A DNA stretch of 64,000 nt from assembly GCA_015680905.1 (NCBI GenBank), contig CM027378.1, forward strand, positions 40,397,001-40,461,000. Reading direction: 5' to 3'. How positions within the stretch are numbered: position 1 is the stretch's first letter; every line of letters begins with the position of its first letter. This document shows, piece after piece, positions 10,899 to 22,969 of this stretch. The stretch comes from Coptis chinensis (Eukaryota > Streptophyta > Magnoliopsida > Ranunculales > Ranunculaceae). Made by a program: the position numbers and the translations under genes. The notes beneath the pieces are model-generated. The model searched no databases. It was not told the DNA's origin and worked only from the letters and a program-made list of their open reading frames with translations.

Positions 10899-12608
10899 AT
10901 GGTAAGCACAATAAGTAGACCAAATAGTCAACATATTCCTCCTGCTAATAGGAATCACAACCCTCGAAATTCAAATCAGCCAATGCAAGAACCGTTGAAA
11001 AATCAAGTTGCTCCTAGTGGTAGGATCAATTCTCAACATCCAACTATAGCAGCGCCACCGCCACCGCCACTGCAAAAGGAAGTACAAGCGCCGCCACCAC
11101 ACCTAACAGTCTTGCAACAAGAAAATTGACAAGTCAGTAATCCTCCATGCGGTCAGCCATCTGTCCATGTCAATCCTTCAGTTGACATGGATATGGACGT
11201 GGACATTACTCTCACACCAACTAACGGAAAAGATGATAGTAACAGCCAATTCACCCCTAATACGGTTGAGCATGATTTATGACGAGTCAAAAATTAAATA
11301 AGAACTTGAGAAGGAAGCTGGCAAAGAGGCAAAGGCCGGTAGACGATGCTGCAAATTCAACAACATCAAGGTGACCACGAAAGGACGCAGGCCATTCCAG
11401 TGTATGGGACAGTCTTGAAGATCCACTTCATCGTCCTCAGCAACGTGTTATTTCTCAAGCACAATCAACCAGTGCACGCTCTAAAAGTAATGACCCTATT
11501 ACCCGTACTTATGGGGAGAATCGGATTGGCAGGGATAACTACTACCCTAGACATGTCCGATTTCAAAGGGAAGATTTACCTCTGAGAGGCAATTTCAGGG
11601 AAGACAGCCATCCAAGATATGTCCGACATGATTGGGATGGCGGGCATCCCAGACAAGAGCAACAAAACATGGAGAAGCGGTATAATTATACCGACCACCC
11701 GGCCAAGGGTGACTATTGGCCTAGACAAGCTGGTTACAGGGATAGACAAAGATAATCACCGGTCGGAGCTGATCATGCGTACCGCCAAAGATCTCTAACT
11801 CCAATAAGAGATAATGGAAGGTATCCTTCTCCACATGGGCACGGCACGACCGGCCCAGCCCAAATTCGAGAGCCAATACTTTAACTCTACCAGAACAACA
11901 GTTGAAAGAGTTGATTGCAAAAGAACTTAACGATAGAGAGTCAAGGGATGTAAAAATGAAAAACTTGACAGTCAATGATGGTGTACTTGATAACTTTTCG
12001 CTCGACATTCAGGAAGCTTACCACCATCCCGACTTCAAACAACGCGATTTTGAACTTTAGAAGCAAAGATTTTTCAGAGTAAAGATTTTTCTGACAGCAA
12101 GAGTTGTAAGCCGAAGCAAGGATAGTCAGATCAACAACATAACGATGGAAAGAATGACAATCAGAAGCAAGTTAATTTCAATCATGATGGAAAGACTCTA
12201 CTTGAGATAAAACTAACCCCGCTCAATGCCAAGTACTCTGTTTTATATGAGAAGTTGAAAATTCCATCACAAATGAAAGGTACAAGGGAAAAATCCTTGC
12301 GGTGTAAATTCCATAATGAGTATGGCCATGAGACAGAACTTTGTCGCTCTCTCCGGGGTTGGATTCAGAAATTAGTGGAGAAAGGACTTTTAAACGAATA
12401 TCTTACTAAAAACTCTCAACAGGCAGTTGCTCCAACTTATGAGCATGTCATTAATGTTTCCCATTCTCATGTTGAGTCTCTTTCCAAAAGTCAGAGTAAG
12501 AATCAAAAGCGTTTGAAAGTTAGTTATGCTAGTGAGTTTAACCGTGTCAACAAAGTCGATTTTGTCAAAGGAATCCAAACTAAAACTTCTGAAGAAGAGC
12601 CCCTCTGA
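10899..12608 (+). pseudogene. Tat gag, internally deleted
   Basis: The ATG at 10899 opens a Pro/Asn-rich N terminus (to 11129), followed by frames broken by stops. The recognisable end of gag is at 12255-12608: CKFHNEYGHETELC, the zinc-binding block of Tat gags, then LVEKGLLNEYL. The central capsid-like domain expected between them is not seen. The segment around 11940-12120 moves directly from the ELNDRESRDVK region to Lys-rich sequence, so an internal deletion is inferred. Gag would package element RNA into particles. This copy cannot. Confidence 0.7.
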
Positions 12609-14271
12609 TTCACTGATGATGATCTCCTTGGTGTATATCACCCTCACTATGACGCAGTCATAATTACTGTGTATATAGGTGCTTCTCGTGTTTAACAGGT
12701 AATGATCGACACAGGGGCCACTTCCAGCGTCATTTTTCAGTGGATGTTATTCTCAGATGCAACTTCGCGAGGGTATGATCATCCCCAAAGACAATCCTAT
12801 CATCGGTTGGAAAAATTACCTTACCAATCAAATTAATTAACAAAGAAGTTGAGCTCGATTTCTTATTAATGGACTGTCGCTCCCACTATAATGCAATTTT
12901 GGGCAGAGATTGGATACATTCCATGGGGGCTGTAGTCTCCACATTTCATCAGTGTGTCAAGTTTCCATTCTCTGGGCATATTTGCAAGGTTCGTAGTGAC
13001 CAAGTATATGCCCATGCTTGCCATGACAAAGCAATGAATGACTATAAAAAATCTGAAGTTCGTGGTAATACCATCCTTGCAAGTGCCCCGCCCAAGTTGC
13101 AGTTACCAAGTGGCGTACCCTCCATCTATAATATTGAGACTCATGTGAAAGGGCCACCTACAGTGGATCGCCTTTTGGAAGTGCAAGTAGGAGATTCAAC
13201 AGAAGAAACCACTTTTATTTCCACCGAGCTTTCGAGCATAGAGCAAAAAAAGTTGGTTTCCCTTTTACAGCGAAATAAGCGTAACTTCGCTTGGAAAATT
13301 GAGGAAATGCTGAGAATAGACCCTTCTATTGCCTGTCATAAACTTGACATTGATCCAAGTTTCAGGCCAGTTCACCAAAAACTAAGAAGAATGGCACCTG
13401 ATCGGAAACTCAAAGTTAAGGAAGAGATTGATAAGCTACTTGCGATTAACTTTATCCGACGAGTTACTAACCCAAAATGGCTTGCTAATGTCGTCGCAGT
13501 GCCAAAAAAGAATGGACAAATCAGAATTTGTATTGACTTTATGAAGCTTGTCTGATTCATCCGTATCCATTGACACGAATTTCCGAACTGGTGGACGCCA
13601 CTTCGGGCTTCCAACGCCTATCTTTCATGGATGCTTCTTCAGGGTACTACCAGATATCTTTGAATGTGGATGACCAAGAGTTCACCGCCTTCATCACCGA
13701 CCAAGGCATTTTCTACTACACTGTTATGCCTTTTGGTCTGAAAAATGCCAGTGCAACCTACCAAAAGTTTGTCAATACAATTTTTTCTAATCTGCTGGGA
13801 AAAATAATGGAAGCTTATATCAATGATATAGTCATTAAATCGAAGCTTACTGGTGATCATCTTTTCGATCTTCAACTTGTTTTTGATAGGCTTAACAAGT
13901 ATAACATGAGACTCAATCCAGCCAAATGTTCTTTTGGCCTCTCTTCTGGAAATTTTTTGGGATACCTCATGACTCGTAGAGGTATTGAGGCTAATCCTGA
14001 TCAGATACGCGCCATTATTGATATGCCATCACCAAAAAATAAGAAGAAAATTCAACAACTTACTAGTCGGCTTGCCGCTCTTCATAGATTTATTTCTAAA
14101 TATTCCGATCGTTGTCATCCCTTCTTCCAGACTTTAAAGGGGGTGGCAACTTGGAATGTTGATTGTGAGATGGCATTGCAACAACTAAAGAAATACTTAG
14201 TCAGTCCTCCTATATTGACAAGTCCTTCAATGGGTCAACCTATTGGCATATACCTAACAGCTACAACTTAA
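12609..14271 (+). pseudogene. Tat pol: aspartic protease and reverse transcriptase
   Basis: Protease: VMIDTGATSSVIF near 12700-12738 carries the DTG catalytic triad, and the domain ends at YNAILGRDWIHSM (12889-12927). A frame change lies near 12760-12860. RT: from about 13330, with IRRVTNPKWLANVVAVPKK, ICIDF, a stop at 13553-13555, then FMDASSGYYQISL, TVMPFGLKNASATYQ, and YINDIVIKS where the usual YVDD is YIND (13816-13827), so the first catalytic-box Asp is Asn. GIEANPDQIRAI and LTSRLAALHRFIS are typical of Tat RT. The enzyme copies element RNA into DNA. It is broken here by stops and by the altered YVDD box. Confidence 0.88.
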
Positions 14272-14700
14272 GCTGTTAGTGCTGTTCTTTTCGTTGATGA
14301 TGGTAGACCCGTCTTTTTTATCAGTAAGACTTTAACTGGAGCTGAGTCTCGTTATTCAAAGATGGAAAAAATTGCACTTGCATTGGTTCATGCCGCTCGC
14401 TGATTGAAACCATACTTCCAGGGGAGGTTGGTCAGAGTTTATACTGAGTATCCCTTACACAAGATCTTTCGTAATGCACAGGAATCAAGCAGATTAGCCG
14501 AATGGGAAAGTTATCTTAGTGCATATAGCATTGTCTTTGAAAGTCGTACTGCTGAAAAAGGACATGCTCTGGCTTCTTTGATAGCTGATTTTCCGATTGA
14601 TGATTCTCCTATTGACGATTTTTTGCGCCAGGAAGAATCTATGGAAGACATTCTGCCACCAATAACTGGGGGCGACGAAGACCAACTTGAAAACACAATT
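14272..14700 (+). pseudogene. Tat pol: RNase H following RT
   Basis: Coding resemblance continues after the TAA at 14269-14271: SAVLFVDDGRPVFFISKTLTG (14278 onward), SRYSKMEKIALALVHAAR, and a TGA at 14401-14403. Then KPYFQGRLVRVYTEYPLHKI and LAEWESYLSAYSIVFESR lead into a linker with an acidic stretch. This is the gypsy RNase H that degrades RNA in RNA-DNA hybrids. In Tat elements this copy is often degenerate and its role may be taken by the second RNase H. Two stops interrupt it here. Confidence 0.75.
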
Positions 14701-15120
14701 CCTAATCCCATTGACCTATGGATTGTTTACTCAGATGGCTCCCATAATAAATCTGGGTCTAGAATTGGATGCGTTTTTGTTAAACCCGGCTGAGAGAAGA
14801 TTGAGAAATCTGTGCGACTTGGCTTTGCCGCTTCAAATAACAAAACCGAATATGAGGCTGCCATTTGTGCCTTGAGAACAACTTTGAAACTGGGGGCGCG
14901 AATGCTCCAGTTATACACGGATTCTCGCTTTGTTGCCAATCAGTTTGGCGGGTCTTTTGAAGCAAGAGATGAGCGTATAACGACTTATCTTAGTTTGATA
15001 CATAGCCTTGCTCGACAATTTGATAGCATCTCTATCACTCAAAGACCCCGAAATGACATACGTCATGAAGATTCATTGGCTTATCTCTCCGCCGCCGTTA
15101 GAAGCGAAGAGTCAAGACAC
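14701..15120 (+). pseudogene. Tat pol: second (archaeal-type) RNase H
   Basis: LWIVYSDGSHNKSGSRIG (14717-14770) holds the first catalytic Asp. A TGA follows at 14791-14793. ASNNKTEYEAAICALR (14828 onward) holds the catalytic Glu. LYTDSRFVANQ holds the next Asp, and ARDERITTYL ends the domain. This second RNase H is a known hallmark of the Tat lineage, thought to have been acquired from a host-type RNase H. Apart from the stop, the catalytic residues I can see are kept. Confidence 0.88.
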
Positions 15121-15845
15121 ATCACTGTGGAGTTCCAGAAAGAGCCAAGCATTGACTTTACAGAAAAAGAATTGCATGACTTGTATGTACATGAAAGCAA
15201 TTACTTGTTTTGCTTATACGCAATAGCAAAATACGACCCACGTATAATCGTACCAATCATGACTCGAAAGCGGAAAAGGGAGATGGAAAATTCACAACAT
15301 GACCGTACTTTGGATCTTCTATCAAAGTCCATAGATCTATTTGTTCCTCTTGAGTTTGCTCCAGAAACAGATAGTGAGTTGGTACATGAAGCAGATGATA
15401 GTCCTGAAGTTCCTGATGTGATACTATCGGAACCAGTGGTGATCTCCGATGAGCATGATTGGCGTCTACCTTATATCCAATACTTGCAAGTTTCTTCACT
15501 TCCGCCAGAACCAAAACTCACTGAAAGAATCAAACGCGATTCATGGAAATTTTTGGTGATATCTGCTACTGACGGAGGTTTGCAATTATATCGCAAAGGC
15601 TCTGACTTAAACCTTATGTTGCGATGCTTATCAAAACAGGAAGGACTTCATGTTTTGGAAGAGATTCACTCCGGCTTATGCATAAGCCACTCTAAGGGAC
15701 AAATTTTAGCTTATAAGCCTATGACACAGGGCTATTGGTGGCCACAGATGCAAAAGGATGCAAAACACTTATCTGAGAGGTGTGAGCCATGCCAAAAGCA
15801 CGACAATCTGAGTAAACTCCCTGTTAATGAGTTGCATCCCATGCT
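15121..15845 (+). pseudogene. Tat pol: integrase zinc-binding domain (left half of the split integrase)
   Basis: This is the latter part of the open frame at 14812-15888. After a linker, the HHCC zinc finger appears as HVLEEIHSGLCISH and CEPCQKH (about 15640-15800), with QGYWWPQMQKDA between. The frame reaches NELHPMLS and is then interrupted at 15851 by the inner element. The partner half begins at 24772 (PWPFAKWGLDIIGPLP). The codons after 15850 belong to the LTR of the inserted element and are not integrase. Confidence 0.9.
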
Positions 15846-15850
15846 TAGCC
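15846..15850. repeat. Left target-site duplication of the inner Athila-like element (tagcc)
   Basis: The 5-mer tagcc precedes the LTR start TGATAA at 15851 and recurs exactly at 24767-24771, after the LTR end TTATCA. A 5-bp duplication is standard for LTR elements. It places the insertion inside the Tat integrase. Confidence 0.95.
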
Positions 15851-17333
15851 TGATAAATGTAAAAATAATAGTTTTACCTACGAAATAAAGCGATTAAACT
15901 TATAAACGCAAGTAAAACTAAAACTATTTACGTGTGTCTATATTTATCAAAGTTTCTACTCTCAAATCTATTGAAACAGAGTGGAGTAACAAGTTCGTTC
16001 CACTCCTAGTTCTCTAGCATGTGATGTTTTCTAGTTAACTAATCGGTCTTAAGTCTAATGAGAGTTTTACGAGGGGGAATTATACTACGATGCAATATGA
16101 AATTGATTATTTGAATTTAAACTACGAATGCTATGGAAATATGATTGTTTTGAATCTAGATAAAGAATTAGAGGGAATTGAATCCACCTCGAATCCAACT
16201 TAATCACCTAGAATAGAACTGTTGTAATCCAATTCTTACGTTCTTACGGTAAGAATTGCTCGCTCTAATCCCTAATTAACATGGCATTTCTACCAATTAT
16301 AACTAGCATGTGAGGTCGCCCACCCATTCTCATGGCTAAACACCTAATTCTTCTAGAATGGAATAGACTCTACAACGCTTCTACACTATACAACTAAGTT
16401 TTCATGAAGGCTTCATTAACCCCTCTAATGGAGGTTTTAGCCTTGATTCATCAAACCATCATTTCCCATTGAAATTGAATACAACATATTACAAAAATTC
16501 TAACTTTATGAAATTTAACTAAACAATAATCGAAATCTAATTAATAACTAAGAATTGAATGATAACAAGAATTGAAATTAGATCTAATAAATTGTAAATG
16601 ACAAAAATCGAAATTGACAAGAATAACTATTTTATTTATCTAATCAATAAAAAACAATAATTTAAAGTTTTAATCTAAAACAGGGAATGAAATTCTAAAA
16701 CTGAGATCTAAAACTAATTAATGGAGGCTACTAATCTAATTTCTAATCTAGGTCTAACTATCTACCATTAACAAAGAGTGAAGCTTTGGTTTTTATACAT
16801 TCAGATCCAAAAATCGTGCATGGGCTTGGAGCCATGTTTTGGGCCAGAGAATCAGGCCCAAAACCCAATTTCTTTAGTCCAAAATGGGCTCTTCAGCTGC
16901 AGTTGGCTTCTACAAATGTTTCGTCCACTTCTTCTCCTCTGATTGGGCCAAGGCTTAGACCATTGGAAAGCTCTTTCCGAGCCAGTCGTTTTGACATAAG
17001 ATACTCCCAATTCCGAGGTCTGAGTCCAAAGATATGGCCTTCGGAAGTTCTGCTGACTTGTGCATTATTTCTGCCCGTGTTGACTTTTCAGCTTTTGACC
17101 GGGCTTTACAAAGGCTTTGTCTCCTTGAATCTTGGCCTTTATTCACAGAACTCCTTAGCAACCGACCTTTGCTCCTTTATCTCGCTAAAGTGGCACATTT
17201 CTGCACATAATAGACTTTGAAGCCTGAAATGCATAAAAACACGTGTCGGTATTAACTCTTAATTATTACTCACATAATTGGTCTAAAAGTATGATTGTTA
17301 AGGGGTTAAAACTACAGTTTTGGGCTCTTATCA
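15851..17333 (-). repeat. 3' LTR (left copy) of the inner Athila-like element
   Basis: Matches 23289-24766 almost base for base from about 15937 to 17333. The first 85 bp match poorly. A minus-strand TATA box (TATAAAAA, reverse of 16790-16797) is present. The 144-codon open frame at 16786-17220 lies inside this LTR, is repeated in the other copy, and looks like a chance frame. Confidence 0.95.
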
Positions 17334-17352
17334 AACCAACCCCAAACAGCAT
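17334..17352 (-). promoter_or_regulatory. Polypurine tract of the inner Athila-like element
   Basis: On the minus strand the LTR is preceded by AATGCTGTTTGGGGTTGGTT. Just before it lies GCTTGAGGACAAGC, a conserved leader to this tract. The same arrangement is seen on the plus strand at 33170-33207 for the level-1 element. It primes plus-strand DNA synthesis. Confidence 0.85.
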
Positions 17353-19500
17353 TTTGCTTGTCCTCAAGCAAAGATGAGAAATTAGAATAAGTGACCAAAA
17401 ATGGAGTTCTATCTACTCGTTTAGCTGTGAAAGATTGCATTGCCCATATCTGCAAGGCCTTAAACCACTAGGAATTCCCTAGTGGACGAAGTTATAGCCT
17501 CGTGAGAGTTTTCCAGTGAAGGTACTCACAAACTTCATCTATACTACAACGACTAAGAAATAAAACTATTGTTTCCTTATTTATGTCTCAATTATCAATA
17601 CATCTTACTAGCAATGAATACAGAATAATCATGTCGAAACCTAAGCTAATATATGCATAATAATCAATCATCTACGAATAAACATATATACAATGAGTAA
17701 TGCTATGAAATGCAAGAATGTGTCCGTTTCAAAACTTTGGAATAGCGTCCCCTTAAGTAGGTTCTCACATAAAAATCAAGACAAAAATCACTCTAATTTT
17801 TCCACTCAAGTTTTGCTACTCCAGTGTGCAGTGGGCATACTTTACCTTACAATCTCAATGACACACAAGGAAGCCGAAGTTGATCAAACACATCTGTCAC
17901 TTACTATCCCACTAACCTATTCCTAATTTAGCTAGAGGTCTTTATTAGGTGTTGCAGGGATTAGGAGATGGTTTAAGAAGGAAGGAAATGGATATTCAAA
18001 AGGGACAAGTCTGAGATAATAGAGTCTTCATATTATGTAACTAGAGAAAACCTTGTTATTTACTTTTGCTTCTACACTTTGTTTCCATCCTTAGCCTTTT
18101 TTTTTTCTTTTTCTTTGGCTTTTGACTCCTTTTATTATATTTTTTTGGAGTTTTTATTTTATTTCTATTTTTATTTTTCTTTTCTTTGGATGGAAACTTC
18201 TTTTCTTTATTTTCTGAAGCAATTAACTAACTTTTGTTTACACAGGTTTTTCTCTTCTTCTTTCTTCCTTATTCTATTCTCAGACTTATCTAAATTGGGT
18301 AGGTTGAATTTTTTTATTTTTTTTTTGTTTTGTAACAGGGTAAAGGATTTGTGGTTTATGAAAGGGCTAATGAAAGGCTCAGTGGGGCGACTAGCGGAAA
18401 ATATACTTAGGTCGGAATTTCTAGCTATATCGATCCAAAAAGGGCCTAAATTCTCTCTTAGGACATGGTATAGTGGTCAAGCAAGTGGACGTGTGATTTC
18501 TCTATTTGGAATATACTTCACCCTTGTGTCATTTCTCAAATGTTTCACTCATATAAGGCTTTAGGCTATATTCTCACAGGATTTGTAGAATAAGTACTTT
18601 AGCCTAGATTTCATAAACTTACTGCCAAACAATCATAGATACTCATGTAATATATTTATAGATAGATGGAAAGATTATTACCTACATATTAACCTAAGTT
18701 TCTAAAAACTATTCTAATGCAAAAGCTACGTGAGACTTCTAGATTATTAAAAGCATAGAGAAAGAACCAATACCAATATTCCTAAGTGTATAGCATAAAC
18801 TTTATATTTATATTTATATTTTTTTTAAGACAAATAATACGTAATATACAACCTAATATGTGCTTAACATTTACATCGTGTTTCTATACCACCCCCAAAC
18901 AATTTGGGAGAAGGGGGTTCATGAAACAATTCAATAGCACAATTAAATTATGTAACTAACTAATTTTTATAATTTTTAACATTTTATAAATAAAAGTGCG
19001 TAATTTACATCCTAAAAGTGTCTAATTTTTGCAAATGTTTCTATCCCACCCCCAAACAATCGAACGCTTTGTCCTCAAAGTGTAAAGAGATAAGGAAAGA
19101 ATTTACCATAGAAACGTGGCAAAAATTTGCGCCAGAATGTAAATATTGTAAAGATGATATGATAATATGAAGCACAATTAAACCGGTATCGCATTAACTA
19201 ACACAAACTCTACTTTGGAGTAAACATGACAGGCTTAGGGTGGCAACATGATTTGAAATGAATACCAAAAAAATATTTTCCCCCAAAACAAAATTGGAAA
19301 ACTCTTTTTAAGTTTGAAAATTTTGTTTGGCCTATATTCCGTAAAGTTGGTATTGTACGAAAACCTTGGGTCTTTTAAAGTCAGATTCCCTAGACTTATC
19401 TAAACATATGTATGAATATGCAGTTTATCATATATCAACAACCGAAATAGTTGTGGATCGTTCCATAAATAAATATCACAGAAAACATATCCAAATACAA
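17353..19500 (-). other. 3' non-coding region of the inner Athila-like element
   Basis: No credible gene. The 161-codon plus-strand frame at 18079-18564 is a T-rich low-complexity run and is rejected. Two further reverse-strand polypurine-like tracts (CCACCCCCAAACAA) occur near 18888 and 19048. About 17390-17930 matches the reverse of 32630-33180 (the level-1 element), as does 18360-18550 with 4510-4650, showing that the two elements are relatives. Confidence 0.7.
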
Positions 19501-20208
19501 TCAAGCACCAAGATTTCCTACGACGCGAGCTTTAGTGGAATGAAAGCGAAGTCGGATAGACCTATAACATAACCGAGCATGCACCTTATGTTTCATCTTT
19601 GAACGAGAGGGTGTCCTAGTGAATAAGTGTGGAAAAGTGAATGGTTGTGGAAAATATGGTGGATTGGGATAAGTTTTAGAGGGAAAGCATGGAAAAAATG
19701 AGGATGTGGGTTTAGCACAAAACTCATTCATGGTGTAGTTAGGGACTGTCTCAAGTCTGAAAATGAAGGTGTCAAGTGGTTTATTCTTGGCAAGTATTTG
19801 TTTACTAGGTGGATTTAAAAAATCATGAAGCACAGGAGAAACTAAAGGATTGAGTGCAAACTCGAGGTTCCTTTGAAAAGGTGGAGGGTGGGGAATATTG
19901 GTGATGGAAGGTGAATGATTCTCAGCTAGAGCTCTCAAGTCCATATCATCAGAAATCTTGATATATGCAAGACATTCCTCAATAGGTGGGTCAAAAGGAT
20001 CACTGGGATAGAGATTGAAAAATTCATCTTCTTCCGCCATAGCATCAAGGGATGAATGGTTGTTGGCAAGGGGGACTCGCTGGTGGTAAAGAAGCGGTGC
20101 AAAAGAGTTCGCAGGAATTCTTCTTCGATTTCGCTCTACTACCGTGGAGTCATTGTTAAAGTCGAATTTCGAAGGAAAGGAATTTGTTAATTTGTTTCTC
20201 CGAAACAT
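19501..20208 (-). CDS. 235-codon ORF in the inner Athila-like element, function unknown
   Basis: One uninterrupted frame on the minus strand, just after the protease remains, at the place where RT would normally follow. An acidic stretch (EEDEFFNLYPSDPFDPP) is followed by a Pro/Phe-rich part (FFPCFPSKTYPNPPYFPQPF) and a basic tail (RSKMKHKVHARLCYRS). I see no catalytic motif, membrane segment or zinc finger. The first codons overlap in another frame with sequence resembling the linker of Athila polyproteins. It may be a retained polyprotein segment or a frame peculiar to this non-autonomous family. The open length in an otherwise broken element is notable. Confidence 0.5.
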   Translation of the reverse strand: MFRRNKLTNSFPSKFDFNNDSTVVERNRRRIPANSFAPLLYHQRVPLANNHSSLDAMAEEDEFFNLYPSDPFDPPIEECLAYIKISDDMDLRALAENHSPSITNIPHPPPFQRNLEFALNPLVSPVLHDFLNPPSKQILAKNKPLDTFIFRLETVPNYTMNEFCAKPTSSFFPCFPSKTYPNPPYFPQPFTFPHLFTRTPSRSKMKHKVHARLCYRSIRLRFHSTKARVVGNLGA

Positions 20209-20305
20209 GTTTTTTGAAGTAATCTTGAGCTAAGCTCTCGATCATGCTAACCTCTCCATTTGTAGATGAATCGATATCGTGGTCCTCGCTTTGAAAACAT
20301 TTACC

Positions 20306-20900
20306 TCAACAAAAAGATGGCCAAAGGACAAGGACATCGAACCATCGCGCGTTTATGAGCGTTGGCGTGTAGCCAAGAAGGGACGCCTTTAAAATGATAG
20401 GTACAGAGTCGTTAGTGACTTCGTGTTGAGGATAACGGTCGGCCGGGTAGTAAAATTTTTGGACTTTAACCAAAGACGCGTTTTCAACCACACCCTTAGG
20501 ATACTTAATAGACCGATCGAGCTAATTGCAATGTCATTTTAGTAGGTTGCATCTCCTCTAGACCTATTTGTTTATACAAATAAAACGGGAGTAAGTTAAC
20601 ACTAGCCCCCGTGTCTAGTAAATGGTGGTCGCCAGTGTGAGAATCTCCTAAGGTGCATTGTGCGATGGGATCGACCGGGTCCTTGTACTTAATAATTCCA
20701 TTATTTTTGGATAAAGTTGAGAACTGTTCAGTTAGAAAGGCGTCTTTAGGTATGTTTGTCTTACGCCTAGTAGTGCACAACTCCTTAAGAAACTTAGTAT
20801 GGTTAGGTAGCTTTTTTATAGCTTCGAAAAAGGAAGATTTATCGTTAGATTTTTGAAAAACGTTCCTAATCTCCTCAAAGTTAGTATCCCCGGTTAGCAT
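20306..20900 (-). pseudogene. Athila-type aspartic protease
   Basis: The minus-strand frame at 20900-20505 begins with a gag-PR linker (LPNHTKFLKELCTTRRK, ALTEQFS-like). It reaches LLDTGASVNLLPFYLYKQIGL, the catalytic DTG and flap-side sequence typical of Athila proteases, then MTLQLA. After a stop the second part (20491-20306) holds VENASLVKVQKFYYPAD and SVPIILKASLLGYTPTLINA, the usual end of the domain. It would cleave the Gag polyprotein. Stops separate the two parts, so it is probably inactive. Confidence 0.85.
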
Positions 20901-21031
20901 GGCTAATTTCTCGAGGGAACGGTGGTTTCGCTCTATATTTAGCGTATGGCACGACTTGATGTGTAACCTTGGCTTCGTTTCTTAGGTTGTGGTTTAACCG
21001 GGTACCTCTACGGTGGTAGGTTCTTCAGTTT

Positions 21032-22620
21032 CTATTTCGCATCTAGTTCGATATCCGGTGTAGGGAGTATTGATGGGGTAACTATAGGCATAGTTACTTT
21101 GTTATCAACCACTCTTCCGAACGGAGAGTGGTGATGGCATTTAGCTTCACCTACGGTTGTAGTTTCCGCACTAGTATTACCGCTTACCTCAAAGCCGCTG
21201 TTTTGCCGTTCTAGGGTTGGGTATCGCTTGGCCTGAAACACACCTTTTGGTTGGGCTTTCTCTTGGGCTAACTGTTGGTTTAAATTATTAACGGATTGTA
21301 GAATGTTTTGGTTAGATTGAGCCATGGTTTGGAAAAGTTGTTGGCTCACTTGTATGAAGGTGTCAAGACGATCCGGTTGTGTGGGTGTAGTAGTCACGGG
21401 TGGTGTGACTGGAACTATCTCGCGTTGATTATTTATGGGCGGATTGTGATAGTTATTATTTACCGGAATGATACCTCTATTAGCATTATAATTATTATAA
21501 CTACATTGACCTTGTGCTTGACTTTGTCGAGGTTGCACTTGGTTGTTATAATTATTATAATTACCCTGATCCTGTCCTTGTTGTGGTGGAGCTTGGTTAT
21601 AACCGTCGTTGGCCTAACATATTGATTATTGTACCACAGAGGTGTGACTTGTTGGTTATTTCTCCAACCGAAGTTGGGATTTTGTCTCCAAGGGGCGTTA
21701 GGTTCACTATTAATGGAACAAGAATGTTCATAGGCTATAGGACAGTGGGAGTCGGGATGCTCAGGACTCCAACAGAAACTACATGGATTTGAATTTACAT
21801 TCATTACGGGGATAGGCTTTTGTTGTCTGAGAAATGGCCTCTACCTTTTTGTGAGGGATTCAATTAGAGTTTTAAGCTCGGGATCTGATTTAACCTCAAA
21901 CATACCGGTAGCCTTAATCTGTTGAAGAAGAACTAGCGAGCGAGAGTAATCGTCACTACCCCACCATTATTACGCTTTAGTCCGATCTTCCAAAATTTAT
22001 ATGCCTCGAGGCTCCTTTTACTTAGGAAACTACCCCATTCATTATGTCTAGGACTTCTTTATGGTGGTGTAGAAGTCCTTTGAAAAAGGCACGAACTAAC
22101 GTGTCTTTTGCTAGGTGATGGTGTGGACACTCTATAAGGAGATCGGTGAAACGATTCCAAGCCTCCGAAAATGATTCATGAGGATTAAATGAAAGAAGTG
22201 AATCTTGGAAAGCATTTCATCCGTCTTAAGGGGTGGGTAAAATTGTTCCATAAACAATTTGAACAAGTTTGGCCCACGAGTCCACGTAATTAGCGCTTTG
22301 GGCAGTTAACCAAGACGCCTTTATCGGCTAAGGTGAAAGGGAATACCCTCAATCTAATTTGTTCCGCACCAACCGTAGGATGGTGGAATGTTATGTAAGG
22401 ACTTGTTCAATCCTACGCGATGTAAGCCGATAAGGTTTTTCATGGTCTAAACCATGAAAAACGGGTAACAAATTAAATATGTTTGGGGAATTCGAAAATC
22501 CCCCACCGGTCCGCTAGAAACGATGCAAGATTTAGGGCTATCGCCAAGGCTTTATAAAAGTCGAGAGAGGAGTCTCTCTTTCTTCACCATAATATCGGGT
22601 GGTGTGTGTGAAATAGTAGC
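21032..22620 (-). pseudogene. Athila-type gag with zinc knuckle
   Basis: Capsid-like block at about 22230-22060 on the minus strand: NPHESFSEAWNRFTDLL and CPHHHLAKDTLVRAFFKGL, typical of Athila gag. Further along, 21804-21700 has the CCHC knuckle CSFCWSPEHPDSHC followed by PNFGWRNNQQ. Then an Asn/Gln-rich low-complexity region (21600-21430, many NNYN and YNN) continues to the frame at 21538-21032. Stops and frame changes occur between the blocks. Gag forms the particle and binds RNA through the knuckle. Confidence 0.82.
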
Positions 22621-22969
22621 TAGAGGTGTAGTGGGTGGGAAACTAGATAGACTTGTTTGTTGACGTGAGCCGCCGTAATTATGTTAGTTGTTTTTCTTCA
22701 CCCGGACCTTAATCTCATGCAAGACTAAGTCAAACTTAACTAAACATGCAACACTCCAAACAATTCGATATACTAGTAGAAACCTCTAACCGGAGATCGC
22801 GAGGTGTAGAAGAAAGGAATACCTAATTCGCCCTTGCTTCGCTTATGAATAGCGTCTTGTTTACGCGTGTTCGTGTATATAACAAGTTAAAACACTGAAA
22901 AACTTGAAAAATCGGGTTCAAAACAAACCTGTGGAAATCCGCAAATTTTGCTTAGAGGCGCAGCGCCAG

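Noticed and set aside
16786-17220. 144-codon plus-strand ORF, with a near copy at 24218-24580
   Set aside because: Both lie within the two LTRs of the inner Athila-like element, antisense to its transcription. The second is shorter by a stop. Shared because the LTRs are copies, not because of selection.
18079-18564. 161-codon plus-strand ORF rich in Phe/Ser/Leu, looking like membrane segments
   Set aside because: It is a T-rich low-complexity run in the 3' non-coding part of a minus-strand element. The apparent hydrophobic helices come from TTT and CTT codons.
21308-21792. Plus-strand frames (for example IIVIIIIITTLT) opposite the inner gag
   Set aside because: Shadows of the Asn-rich minus-strand gag low-complexity region.
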